From an uncultured Alistipes sp. (GTDB taxonomy: Bacteria > Bacteroidota > Bacteroidia > Bacteroidales > Rikenellaceae), in contig CAJTIY010000005.1 of the NCBI GenBank assembly GCA_910576555.1, forward strand, positions 1 through 64,000: a stretch of DNA of 64,000 nucleotides, in the 5' to 3' direction. This document shows, piece by piece, positions 1-6,605 of this stretch. Under the pieces are notes generated by a model. That model was not told where the DNA came from. It did no database searches and worked only from the letters and a program-made list of their open reading frames with translations. Position 1 is the stretch's first letter. Every line of letters begins with the position of its first letter. The position numbers and the translations under genes were made by a program.

Positions 1-446
1 GGTTGTGCTCCACCGCCGCCCTGCATTATGAATTCTTCTTTGTGAGAAACCAGAAAGTAGAACAAATATTTTTGTTCAATACCCGAGTAATCCACGCAAG
101 CACAACAAGCCTGATTGGTTGTTGCTGGGAAAGTTAACATGCCGACTTTGCCAATTGTGGCACCATACATTGCAATTAAAATACTGCCGACGGGATTTAG
201 TTTTACAGAGGTTTCTGCAAGAGCCTTTTCAGTAATATACTCCGGAATATCATAAATATACCCATCGTTCAAATCCCCAGTTTTAAGCCATGGAATAGTG
301 CCTCCGTAATATTTTTTACATAACCGACTCGGAGTAGCTCCAGATTGCCATTGTCCAATATTCCCAAGTGTTGTCCATACCCAACTTTCGGGTATCTCGA
401 ACGGCACGTTCTCATAAGGGGATGTATCGGAAGAGGAAATTAGAGT
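1..446 (-). pseudogene. Start-less HsdS (type I restriction specificity subunit) half-gene, runs off the left edge
   Basis: The minus-strand frame is open from base 446 to the window edge and reads as one HsdS target-recognition domain. It begins at the conserved junction ENVPFEIPESWVW, followed by GTIPWLKTGDL, then SILIAMYGATIGKVGM, TTNQACC and finally GGGGAQ. These are the hallmark blocks of type I specificity subunits. An in-frame TAA at 447-449 lies just upstream, and there is no ATG, GTG or TTG before the domain, so it cannot be translated as it stands. Truncation exactly at the conserved central region is what silent hsdS cassettes of phase-variable systems look like; simple decay is the alternative. 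The 3' end and any hsdM/hsdR are outside the window. Confidence 0.75.
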
Positions 447-478
447 TTAGTCAGAGCATATATCAACTCAATTTTTGT

Positions 479-486
479 TATTTTTG
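479..486 (+). promoter_or_regulatory. Predicted -7 promoter box for the DUF2971 gene
   Basis: TATTTTTG matches the Bacteroidetes -7 consensus TAnnTTTG and lies 18 bases before the start codon, within an AT-rich leader. Prediction by motif only. Confidence 0.5.
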
Positions 487-504
487 TAATAAATGAAAGT
501 ATAA

Positions 505-1569
505 ATGTGTATGTCTGAATTTAGAGAATGTTTCCAGAAATTAATAGAAGAATCATATATTCCTTTTAACGCTGACCCAGTGGCAAGAACTGATGTATGG
601 CATCAGATTTATCGTTTAGTACTCCCCAATATTCCGGAGAAGCTATTTCGGTATCGTTCAATGAACGACTATTCTCTTACTGAGTTTAGGAATGGAATGA
701 TATCATTATGTCATGCGGGAATGTTCCCTGATAAATATGATTCATATCTATATGTCAATAATAAGAAAATCAGAGCTGATTTACAAAAAGCACTACGGGA
801 TGCGTTGCGTATATGTTTGTCACACATTTCACAACATCATCCTGATATTAGAGCAGAAAAAGCCACAAAAATTTGTTATTATAGAGAGTGTGGGTATGAC
901 GATGAACAAATCATTGATAAAATAATCGAAGAGGAATACCCGGCGTTTATTGCTCAGATTGAAACTGCTGTTAAACAGCGTGAATCGCGTTTTCGCAGTC
1001 CACAAAATAGTGCTAAAATAGGTTGTTTCACAGAAAGTGTACAGTCTAAATATATGTGGGACAGATACGGCGGTGGATATAAGGGTTTTGCTTTGGAATA
1101 TGATTTGAGAGATTGTATTTTTAGATATAACAATTTGAGTCTTAATATAAACCTTTTCCCTATCATATATACTGATCAAAGACCGGATGTTACATTAGAT
1201 GAGGGCAATATACATACATATGAATTTTTCAAGCAAGCCGAGGATAAAAGATGGTTTGAACATCTCTGTGCACATATTTATATAAATCAAGTATATTGGT
1301 ATCGAGCATATTTGTATAAAGATAGGCGGGAATATGAACACGAGCACGAATGGCGCATGTTGTATTATAATCTTGACAATGAAGATAATTATGAGTTCAT
1401 ACCAGACGTTGGCTGTTTAAAAGCAATATATTATGGGCCGGATATTGAAGATGAAGATAAGAACAAATTACACGAGATTGCCATATCAAGAGGTATAAAA
1501 GAATATGCTGTTAGTATAGACTATGATAGTCCTAAATACGATTTGAAGATATCCTCTTTTGATTTGTAA
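505..1569 (+). CDS. DUF2971 domain protein (354 aa), AT-rich cargo gene
   Basis: The protein carries the DUF2971 pattern. Near the N-terminus is IPEKLFRYRSM, then a short LCHAGMFPDKYDS block, then CFTES..MWDRYGGGYKGFALEYD in the middle, and YEHEHEWRM plus AIYYGPD toward the C-terminus. No signal peptide or membrane segment is visible. The biochemical role of DUF2971 is not established; the family is often seen in mobile and defence-related neighbourhoods (inference from family distribution). It is the only plus-strand gene of the element and is strikingly AT-rich compared with the chromosome, indicating recent acquisition. Start 505 is the first ATG after the promoter box; a second ATG at 511 is equally possible. 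Confidence 0.8.
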   Translation: MCMSEFRECFQKLIEESYIPFNADPVARTDVWHQIYRLVLPNIPEKLFRYRSMNDYSLTEFRNGMISLCHAGMFPDKYDSYLYVNNKKIRADLQKALRDALRICLSHISQHHPDIRAEKATKICYYRECGYDDEQIIDKIIEEEYPAFIAQIETAVKQRESRFRSPQNSAKIGCFTESVQSKYMWDRYGGGYKGFALEYDLRDCIFRYNNLSLNINLFPIIYTDQRPDVTLDEGNIHTYEFFKQAEDKRWFEHLCAHIYINQVYWYRAYLYKDRREYEHEHEWRMLYYNLDNEDNYEFIPDVGCLKAIYYGPDIEDEDKNKLHEIAISRGIKEYAVSIDYDSPKYDLKISSFDL

Positions 1570-1719
1570 TATTAGGTTTAAATTTCCTGTCTGTGATTCA
1601 GAATCGACATTGTGCTGAGAATATTATGTATTTCTCTTGAATATTACGGAAATTGACTGCAAAATAGAAGTTGCCGTTCCAGATTTAGCCATTTCCTTTG
1701 GTAGCGACCAGCCGATGCT

Positions 1720-1785
1720 GCCGGAAAGAATATCCGCAAGGTTTGCGTAGCAACTTGCATGACCTTGCGGATTTCTTTCGGCGGC
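1720..1785. repeat. Long imperfect inverted repeat in the 1570-1812 intergenic gap
   Basis: The left arm at 1720-1742 and right arm at 1762-1785 share GAAAGAA and ATCCGCAAGGT blocks and differ by a few bases; the loop is about 19 bases. It lies between convergent genes, so a bidirectional terminator is the simplest reading, but there is no clear T-run and a recombination or binding site is possible. The rest of this gap shows nothing recognisable. Confidence 0.55.
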
Positions 1786-1812
1786 AATACCTTTGCGGAC
1801 GAAGGGAATGGC

Positions 1813-2241
1813 TTATTTGTTTTTCAGTCGGGAGGCATTCTCGTTCAGGCGATTGGCTTCCCGTTCTTTCAGTCTTGCTTGTTCTTCTAACTGCATCTTG
1901 CGTCGTATAGTTCGTTCATATTCTTCGACATCTCTTTTCATCTCTCGGATTTTTGCGTTGTCGCGGTTTAGTTCGAATATTTCTTCCAGTTCGGCGATAC
2001 GTTCGGGTAGCGCTTCGCCTTTCATTTTGATATAGCGGTATTTCAGGTCGTTGTCGATGCGGTCGTAGTTCGGTCTGGCAGTCCAATACAGCATCGTGCA
2101 CAGCAGCACGATTGCCGTCATCATGCCTATCATCGCCCAAAATACTTCTTTCGATTCGATGGCAAGCGATATTCTGTGTTGCACGATTCTCGGCGGCAAT
2201 TCAGCGGGGATTTCGATCGATTCAATATGCCTGCAGGTTAT
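1813..2241 (-). CDS. Membrane-anchored coiled-coil mobilization-locus protein, C-terminal part (probably frameshifted from the upstream frame)
   Basis: The open frame begins at 2241 without a standard start; the first usable one is a TTG at 2199. It reads IESIEIPAELPPRIVQHRI, then one hydrophobic membrane segment (WAMIGMMTAIVLLCTMLYW), then NYDRIDNDLKYRYIKMKGEA and a long charged coiled coil to the C-terminus. No catalytic motif is visible. Proteins of this layout commonly follow the relaxase in Bacteroides mobilizable elements (from memory of the families, not searched). The upstream frame ends in TGA at 2222-2224 and this one opens at 2241, so a one-base shift in the 20-base overlap would join them into a protein of about 220 aa. 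Confidence 0.6.
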   Translation of the reverse strand: MTCRHIESIEIPAELPPRIVQHRISLAIESKEVFWAMIGMMTAIVLLCTMLYWTARPNYDRIDNDLKYRYIKMKGEALPERIAELEEIFELNRDNAKIREMKRDVEEYERTIRRKMQLEEQARLKEREANRLNENASRLKNK

Positions 2242-2479
2242 TTATTCCAGTTTGGGCCTTTATATTGCTTTGCTCGATGCTCTCCAGTCTTTCGGCAAGC
2301 TGGATTATTATTGTCCGTTGTTCTTGTTCGGCACAGATGATTTGTTCTATTCGTTGCGGCAAATCCGTATCGGTCGTTTGATTGTTCTTTGCCGACAGTT
2401 CGGTTTTGATAGTTTTCACCATCGTCTCCTTGAAGTCTTCATACATTTCGTAAGACATCATCATAGTATTCTCTTTCAT
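2222..2479 (-). CDS. Short coiled-coil protein, probable N-terminal part of the split mobilization-locus gene
   Basis: This encodes 85 aa from an ATG located 17 bases after the relaxase stop codon. It is rich in charged residues and Gln with a heptad-like C-terminal half (AERLESIEQSNIKAQTGI), and has no membrane segment or known motif. It ends in TGA exactly where the next frame opens, and the two products read naturally as one N-terminal coiled coil plus membrane anchor. It is therefore best seen as the first part of a broken or frameshifted gene; an independent small protein is the alternative. Confidence 0.55.
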   Translation of the reverse strand: MKENTMMMSYEMYEDFKETMVKTIKTELSAKNNQTTDTDLPQRIEQIICAEQEQRTIIIQLAERLESIEQSNIKAQTGINNLQAY

Positions 2480-2496
2480 AGTTTTTTCTTTTCGGG

Positions 2497-3579
2497 TTAC
2501 AATTTCATTTTCGGTTTATTCTCTTTCTGGTTTCGCAGCTTGCGTTTCCGCTCCATCGCTGCTACCGCCATCGCCTCGGCGGCGGTATTGAGCAGTGCCG
2601 TAATGCGGGCGATATGTTCTTCGGGGCTTTCGCCGGGCTTGCGTTGGAGTTGAGCTGCCGACAATCCGACGGACGAATCGTTGGGCGGCAACGGCAGTGC
2701 TCCGATACTGCTGCCGAAGTTTATCGAACCGGCATCCGCTTGGCCCTTATTCCCTCCACCGCCCATATTGCCGAATAAGTCGGTGTATACCGACCTATAA
2801 TTACCTATGGCCGCATGGAATCCTTTGGCAAGGGTAGCCCGATAGCAGATTTGTTGCTGTGCCTGCGTAAAGTGTCTGTTCAGCTTCGAGTAGCTGAATT
2901 GCCGGTCTATCTTCGAGCCTGAAAACTCGAGTCCGTTCTTGCTGAACAGCACCCCTTGTTTTTGATTGGTCGAGCCGCAATACTTATAACGCATAGCAAT
3001 ACCTCTCTCTTTCAGCCGAAGCTCCAAGTCGTTCCAATTACCGCAATTAGGTAAACACGTTTTGATTGTGTCGTATATTTCGTATTTGGTTTTGTCGGGT
3101 TCTCGCAAGTATTCTCTGCGTACCGATTCTTTGCCCGGCGCAAGGTGCAGCCCGTATCTCTCGGTCAATGCACGACATACTTTTGCATTGCGGATTTTGA
3201 TGTTCTTGTCCGATATGGTTTGTCCGTTGTTGCCTACCCGATTATAGACCAAATGACAGTGCGGATGCGGTTGGCCGAGGTGGCGCACCAGCAGATACTG
3301 CGTATCGGTAATTCCCATGCGCTGCATATACTCCTTAGCAATATCCAGCATCAACGCATCTGTCATGCGCGGCGCATCTTTCGATGAAAACGAAAGGGAG
3401 ATATGTCCGACGGCATTTTTGATACGTGGGTTCAGTAAGGTTTGGTCTTTGAAGTCTTGTACCATCTCCCGAACATTCGGCGGGGTTACTCCATCAGTTG
3501 CCAATATTCGCGATTGTTCTTTCATTACATAGCCGACTGTTCCGGCGAATGACGTTCCGGCGATGATTTTACCGATCAT
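2497..3579 (-). CDS. Relaxase / mobilization nuclease (MobB/BmgA type)
   Basis: The relaxase nicks the element's oriT and pilots the strand during mobilization. The 360-aa protein starts MIGKIIAGTSFAGTVGYVM, which matches the relaxase/mobilization nuclease family (PF03432), and carries the histidine motif HPHCHLVYN that forms the metal-binding triad, preceded by VRHLGQ. An upstream histidine lies in VGHISLSF. The C-terminal third is Pro- and Gly-rich, ending in a basic tail. The start codon overlaps the end of mobC by 11 bases, indicating translational coupling. Length fits the Bacteroides mobilization relaxases. The key motif residues look intact, so the enzyme is probably functional. Confidence 0.9.
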   Translation of the reverse strand: MIGKIIAGTSFAGTVGYVMKEQSRILATDGVTPPNVREMVQDFKDQTLLNPRIKNAVGHISLSFSSKDAPRMTDALMLDIAKEYMQRMGITDTQYLLVRHLGQPHPHCHLVYNRVGNNGQTISDKNIKIRNAKVCRALTERYGLHLAPGKESVRREYLREPDKTKYEIYDTIKTCLPNCGNWNDLELRLKERGIAMRYKYCGSTNQKQGVLFSKNGLEFSGSKIDRQFSYSKLNRHFTQAQQQICYRATLAKGFHAAIGNYRSVYTDLFGNMGGGGNKGQADAGSINFGSSIGALPLPPNDSSVGLSAAQLQRKPGESPEEHIARITALLNTAAEAMAVAAMERKRKLRNQKENKPKMKL

Positions 3580-3928
3580 CGCGAAGATTCCTTAACAAGC
3601 CCTCAATACTTGCCACAATAGCCGCATGACGGGACACTATACCCGTCAATCCTTTCGCATGGGCAAGGCGGGTAAGTTGGTTCAGGTTGCGGGCCATGCC
3701 TTTGAGTTGGGACATGAAGTCGAGATGTTCGCGGCGCAGACGCTCGCGCACACGACCGGCAACAATCAACTGGCGGAGGACTTCGGCTGTTCCATGACCG
3801 GAGGTGCGAACAAGCGATTTCAGCTTGAAGTAATGTTCGGCATCGAGCCGTAACGATAGCAGGTATTTTTTGCGGCGGCCCTCGCTTATGGCAGGTCGCC
3901 CGCCTTTGTTAAGCGGTATTTGTTTCAT
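3569..3928 (-). CDS. mobC: MobC-like mobilization accessory protein
   Basis: MobC proteins help the relaxase melt and bind oriT. This 119-aa basic protein has the N-terminal pattern GGRPAISEGRRKKYLLSLRL typical of ribbon-helix-helix MobC proteins, and the C-terminal MobC signature MARNLNQLTRLAHAKG followed by a helical region. It directly precedes and overlaps the relaxase gene by 11 bases, the usual order mobC-relaxase. The region upstream (3929-4073) holds palindromes that could be oriT. The family call rests on motif recognition and context. Confidence 0.88.
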   Translation of the reverse strand: MKQIPLNKGGRPAISEGRRKKYLLSLRLDAEHYFKLKSLVRTSGHGTAEVLRQLIVAGRVRERLRREHLDFMSQLKGMARNLNQLTRLAHAKGLTGIVSRHAAIVASIEGLLRNLRDDR

Positions 3929-3962
3929 GGGTTGATTTCGGATTAATAGACCAGCGGGATGT

Positions 3963-4003
3963 TGCCACCGAACAGCGGCGGCACGTTTTTGTACTACAAA
4001 AAC
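3963..4003. other. Candidate oriT region upstream of mobC
   Basis: Two dyads lie side by side in the non-coding 3929-4073 stretch before mobC. One is an 8-bp stem with one mismatch at 3963-3983 (loop AACAG). The other is a perfect 9-bp palindrome with one central base at 3985-4003 (GTTTTTGTA-C-TACAAAAAC). Position beside mobC and the relaxase is the usual place for oriT. Calling it oriT rather than an operator is inference; no nic-site consensus was recognised. Confidence 0.35.
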
Positions 4004-4032
4004 ACAAACTTGCCTTACTGATTGATAGAAAA

Positions 4033-4066
4033 TCCGACCCGCTCCGAAGAGCCGGAGCAGGTCGGA
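4033..4066 (-). terminator. Probable intrinsic terminator of the HTH gene
   Basis: A GC-rich hairpin with arms TCCGACCCGCTCC and GGAGCAGGTCGGA (one mismatch) starts just 8 bases after the HTH gene's stop codon. It is followed on the minus strand by TTTTCT. Confidence 0.65.
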
Positions 4067-4073
4067 TGAAATG

Positions 4074-4373
4074 CTACCTCGGTCGTCGCTTGCGGACGAC
4101 GTAATCGACGGCTTCGCGTTCTTTCTGTTCGGCCGTCTTGACGGGATTCTGCAACAGCCACCGTTCCAACTCCTCGCGGTTGAAATAGATGTTCTTGCCG
4201 TGGGGCTTGAAATGGGGGATTCGCCCTTGGTGGGTGAGCTTGTACATGTAGGTCTTCGACAGCCCCGTAAATTCGCACGCTTCGGCGAAATTCAAGACCG
4301 TCTTTTGTCCCCGAAGCAGCCGTTCGATGCGGTCGAGCCGTTGCTCGACGGTTGTGTTTTCACTCATAATCAT
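4074..4373 (-). CDS. Helix-turn-helix DNA-binding protein (excisionase-like, HTH_17)
   Basis: This small protein of about 99 aa has an N-terminal coiled stretch (VEQRLDRIERLLRG). A MerR/excisionase-type winged helix follows: LNFAEACEFTGLSKTYMYKL, then HQGRIPHFKPHGKNIYF, then REELERWLL. The tail is basic. In Bacteroides elements such proteins sit next to mob genes and act as recombination directionality or regulatory factors (family knowledge; the exact role here is inferred). Start 4373 is an ATG; a second ATG at 4367 is equally plausible. A longer upstream open frame exists but has no protein-like character. A terminator follows directly, so it is a single-gene unit. Confidence 0.8.
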   Translation of the reverse strand: MIMSENTTVEQRLDRIERLLRGQKTVLNFAEACEFTGLSKTYMYKLTHQGRIPHFKPHGKNIYFNREELERWLLQNPVKTAEQKEREAVDYVVRKRRPR

Positions 4374-4414
4374 TCTGTTTTTAGCGTTCAATTTCTTGCA
4401 CCTTTTCTCGCCTC

Positions 4415-4486
4415 GGCAGAGCACGTGCAAGCACGTCTCTGCGCTCGGCTTATCGAAAAGGTTTGATACAAGGCGTTGCGCAACGC
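4415..4486. repeat. Cluster of dyad symmetries upstream of the HTH gene (in the 4374-4653 gap)
   Basis: There is a near-perfect inverted repeat at 4415-4442 (GCAGAGCACGTGC against GCACGTCTCTGC) and a perfect 14-bp palindrome at 4473-4486 (GCGTTGCGCAACGC). A weaker dyad sits just beyond, near 4486-4504 (CTCGT...ACGAG). They lie 40-130 bases upstream of the HTH start, where an operator or mRNA leader would be. No gene is seen in the gap. Confidence 0.5.
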
Positions 4487-4653
4487 TCGTGATGTAATTA
4501 CGAGTGCAAATAAAATTCAACGAAAAGCTGTCCGCATTGGCTGCCCATGTTTCGACATTTTTGAACAATGTTTCCAAGGTTCTGTGGGCGTATGGAGATG
4601 AAAAAACAGGATTCCGCTTCACCAGAATCCTGTTAAAGATGAACGTGTCGAAA

Positions 4654-4986
4654 CTATTCTGTTGCTTCCAGTGCTTCGATGCAGTCGAGGATCATCCGCT
4701 CCTTGCGGCGGTCGATGATTTCGGCCATCTGTTTGGCCGCCGAGAGGTCTTTGGCGGTCAGCGGTTTGCCCAACTTCGAGGTAAAACAGCCGTTGTTTCC
4801 GGCTACCCGTTGCCATTTCGGGGTAATCAGCCGGGATGCGCTCAACGATTCGAGCAGCAGCGCCAGCAGCTTGTTGTGCGTCGTCTGCAACGGTTCCGCG
4901 AGCTGGCAGGCCAGCAGTCGGGCAATCTCCTCTTCGGTCGTGTCGCGTTTGAAGATGCCGATTCGGTTGATGTGTTCGGTCAGCAC
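4654..4986 (-). CDS. Hypothetical protein (110 aa), third gene of the RhuM operon
   Basis: I do not recognise this family. The product is a soluble, helix-rich protein (DTTEEEIARLLACQLAEPLQ and similar amphipathic stretches) with no signal peptide, membrane segment, metal motif or catalytic pattern that I can see. It starts with GTG and overlaps the preceding gene by seven bases (GTGCTGA), so it is translationally coupled to it. Coupling to the two upstream genes suggests it works with RhuM and the membrane protein. It ends 280 bases before the HTH gene. Confidence 0.6.
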   Translation of the reverse strand: MLTEHINRIGIFKRDTTEEEIARLLACQLAEPLQTTHNKLLALLLESLSASRLITPKWQRVAGNNGCFTSKLGKPLTAKDLSAAKQMAEIIDRRKERMILDCIEALEATE

Positions 4987-5600
4987 TGCGTTTGCCGGTC
5001 GGTCAGGCGTGGACAGAAATCGGCGGGTGTCGGGTCGAAACCGGTGCGGCTCCGCTGGGCGGCCCGGCGTTTTTCGACTTGGGTCAGCAGCTCCGCTTCG
5101 CGCTTTTTTTGCTGTTGTTCCTCCGTCTGCCGATGACGGGTGTAGTCGGCGATTTCGGTAACGGTAGACCGGACTTCGGCGATTCGGGTCAGCAACTCGT
5201 CAGCAGGCGTATCTGCCGGATAACGGGCGAAAAGATACTCGAACGTTTTGTCGATGCGGCGCTGCTCCTTGGTCGAAACCGAACCGTAGGCGAGTCGACG
5301 GTCGTACTCCTGCTTTTTGTCGGCGAGGTATCGGCGTGCTTCGGCGGCGGACAGGTTGCGATGTTCGATTTCGCACTCCATGTAGTGCAGCGAAAAACGG
5401 TTGTCCTTGAACATTTCGGCAGCGAATGCCAGCCAGCTTACCACGCTGACCGTTCCGTACAGCACCCATGCGACTGCCTGCCATGCACCGCCGAGCCATC
5501 GGCTTTTGGCATCCAATCGGGAGCGAACCGCCTGCAACCGCTCGCGGATTTTGCGGTTGGTGCGCCGGTGCGACATGCGTATGTATTCGATGCGGGTCAT
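4980..5600 (-). CDS. Hypothetical single-pass membrane protein (206 aa), second gene of the RhuM operon
   Basis: I do not recognise the family. The first 35 residues are strongly basic (RMSHRRTNRKIRERLQAVRSR). A hydrophobic segment follows at about residues 41-63 (WQAVAWVLYGTVSVVSWLAF), then a long charged, probably coiled-coil region rich in Glu, Gln and Arg (RRYLADKKQEYDRRL, RQTEEQQQKKREAELL). The basic N-terminus suggests it stays in the cytoplasm, with the rest beyond the membrane or folded back. Its ATG overlaps the rhuM stop codon (ATGA), and its own end overlaps the next gene. It may be a membrane partner of RhuM; this is inference from coupling alone. Confidence 0.6.
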   Translation of the reverse strand: MTRIEYIRMSHRRTNRKIRERLQAVRSRLDAKSRWLGGAWQAVAWVLYGTVSVVSWLAFAAEMFKDNRFSLHYMECEIEHRNLSAAEARRYLADKKQEYDRRLAYGSVSTKEQRRIDKTFEYLFARYPADTPADELLTRIAEVRSTVTEIADYTRHRQTEEQQQKKREAELLTQVEKRRAAQRSRTGFDPTPADFCPRLTDRQTQC

Positions 5601-6592
5601 GGCTGTTTCTTGGCAGCTGCTTGCAGGTCGGCTTCGAGTTCGGCAAGACTTGCGCGGCGCTCCTCTTCGCGTAAACGCCCCTTGTAGGCATCGAGTTGTT
5701 GGGCCGCGATGCTTTCGGCGACCTTGCGGCTGATTTGCCCGGCATGTTCGAGCAGTTCGCGCCCGTTGATGACCAGAATATCGTTCAGCTTCTTGATCCA
5801 GTCGGCCATATACATGGGCACCTGCCGCCGCGCCTGGCTTTCGGCGAATGCAAGGTATTGTTCGACCAGCAGGCCGAGGTCTTTCATTTCGTCTTCGGTC
5901 AGGTAGTTCTTGGCGGTCGCAGCATCGGCCTTGGTAATGCGCCGTGGGTCGCTCTTGTCGCAGGAGGTCATGCCCATCATCGGCAGGCGGGCATCGGCAC
6001 GGCGGGCGACCAGTTCGGCGGCCGTCTGGCTGCTGATGGCCCACAGCAGTTTATTCTGTACGATTTTGAAAAACTCGATCGTCTTTTCGTCTTTCGGGTC
6101 GTAGTCGATGCTCGTCGTGTAGATGTCCTTGACCTTTTGGTAGAAGACCCGTTCCGAAAGGCGGATTTCGCGGATGCGCTCCTGCAACTCGTCGAAATAG
6201 TTCATCGACTTGCCCGACTTCATCCGTTCGTCGTTCAGCGCGAAACCCTTGATGAGGTATTCGCGCAGCACCTGCGTCGCCCAGATGCGGAACTGCGTGC
6301 CTTGATGCGATTTCACGCGGTAGCCGACCGAAATAATCACGTCGAGGTTGTAGTAGTTCGTGTCGTAGCTTTTGCCGTCGGCGGCAGTTGTTGCAAATTT
6401 TGCAACAACTGAATTCTCGCTCAACTCGTGCTCCTCGAAAATGTTCTTCAAGTGGCGCGAAATCACGGATTTGTCTCTGTCGAACAGCGCTGCCATCTGG
6501 TCTTGGGTCAGCCAGACGGTCTCCTCGCCCATGCGGACGTCTATTTTGATGCTCCCGTCGGCCGAGCGATATATCAGCATTTCGTTCTCCAT
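5597..6592 (-). CDS. rhuM: RhuM family protein
   Basis: This 331-aa protein matches the virulence RhuM family (PF13310). It starts MENEMLIYRSADGSIKIDVR, then has a DNA-binding-like segment (VWLTQDQMAALFDRDKSVIS, then RHLKNIFEEHEL). The signature block is YNLDVIISVGYRVKSHQGTQ followed by FRIWATQVLREYLIKGF. The C-terminal half is helical with DEKTIEFFKIVQNKLLWAI and an Arg/Glu-rich tail. RhuM genes were first described in a Salmonella pathogenicity island and are common beside type I restriction systems and on mobile elements; the molecular function is unknown. It lies 13 bases after the integrase stop and overlaps the next gene by ATGA, so int and the RhuM trio may share a transcript. Confidence 0.88.
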   Translation of the reverse strand: MENEMLIYRSADGSIKIDVRMGEETVWLTQDQMAALFDRDKSVISRHLKNIFEEHELSENSVVAKFATTAADGKSYDTNYYNLDVIISVGYRVKSHQGTQFRIWATQVLREYLIKGFALNDERMKSGKSMNYFDELQERIREIRLSERVFYQKVKDIYTTSIDYDPKDEKTIEFFKIVQNKLLWAISSQTAAELVARRADARLPMMGMTSCDKSDPRRITKADAATAKNYLTEDEMKDLGLLVEQYLAFAESQARRQVPMYMADWIKKLNDILVINGRELLEHAGQISRKVAESIAAQQLDAYKGRLREEERRASLAELEADLQAAAKKQP

Positions 6593-6605
6593 AGCATAAA
6601 GATAG

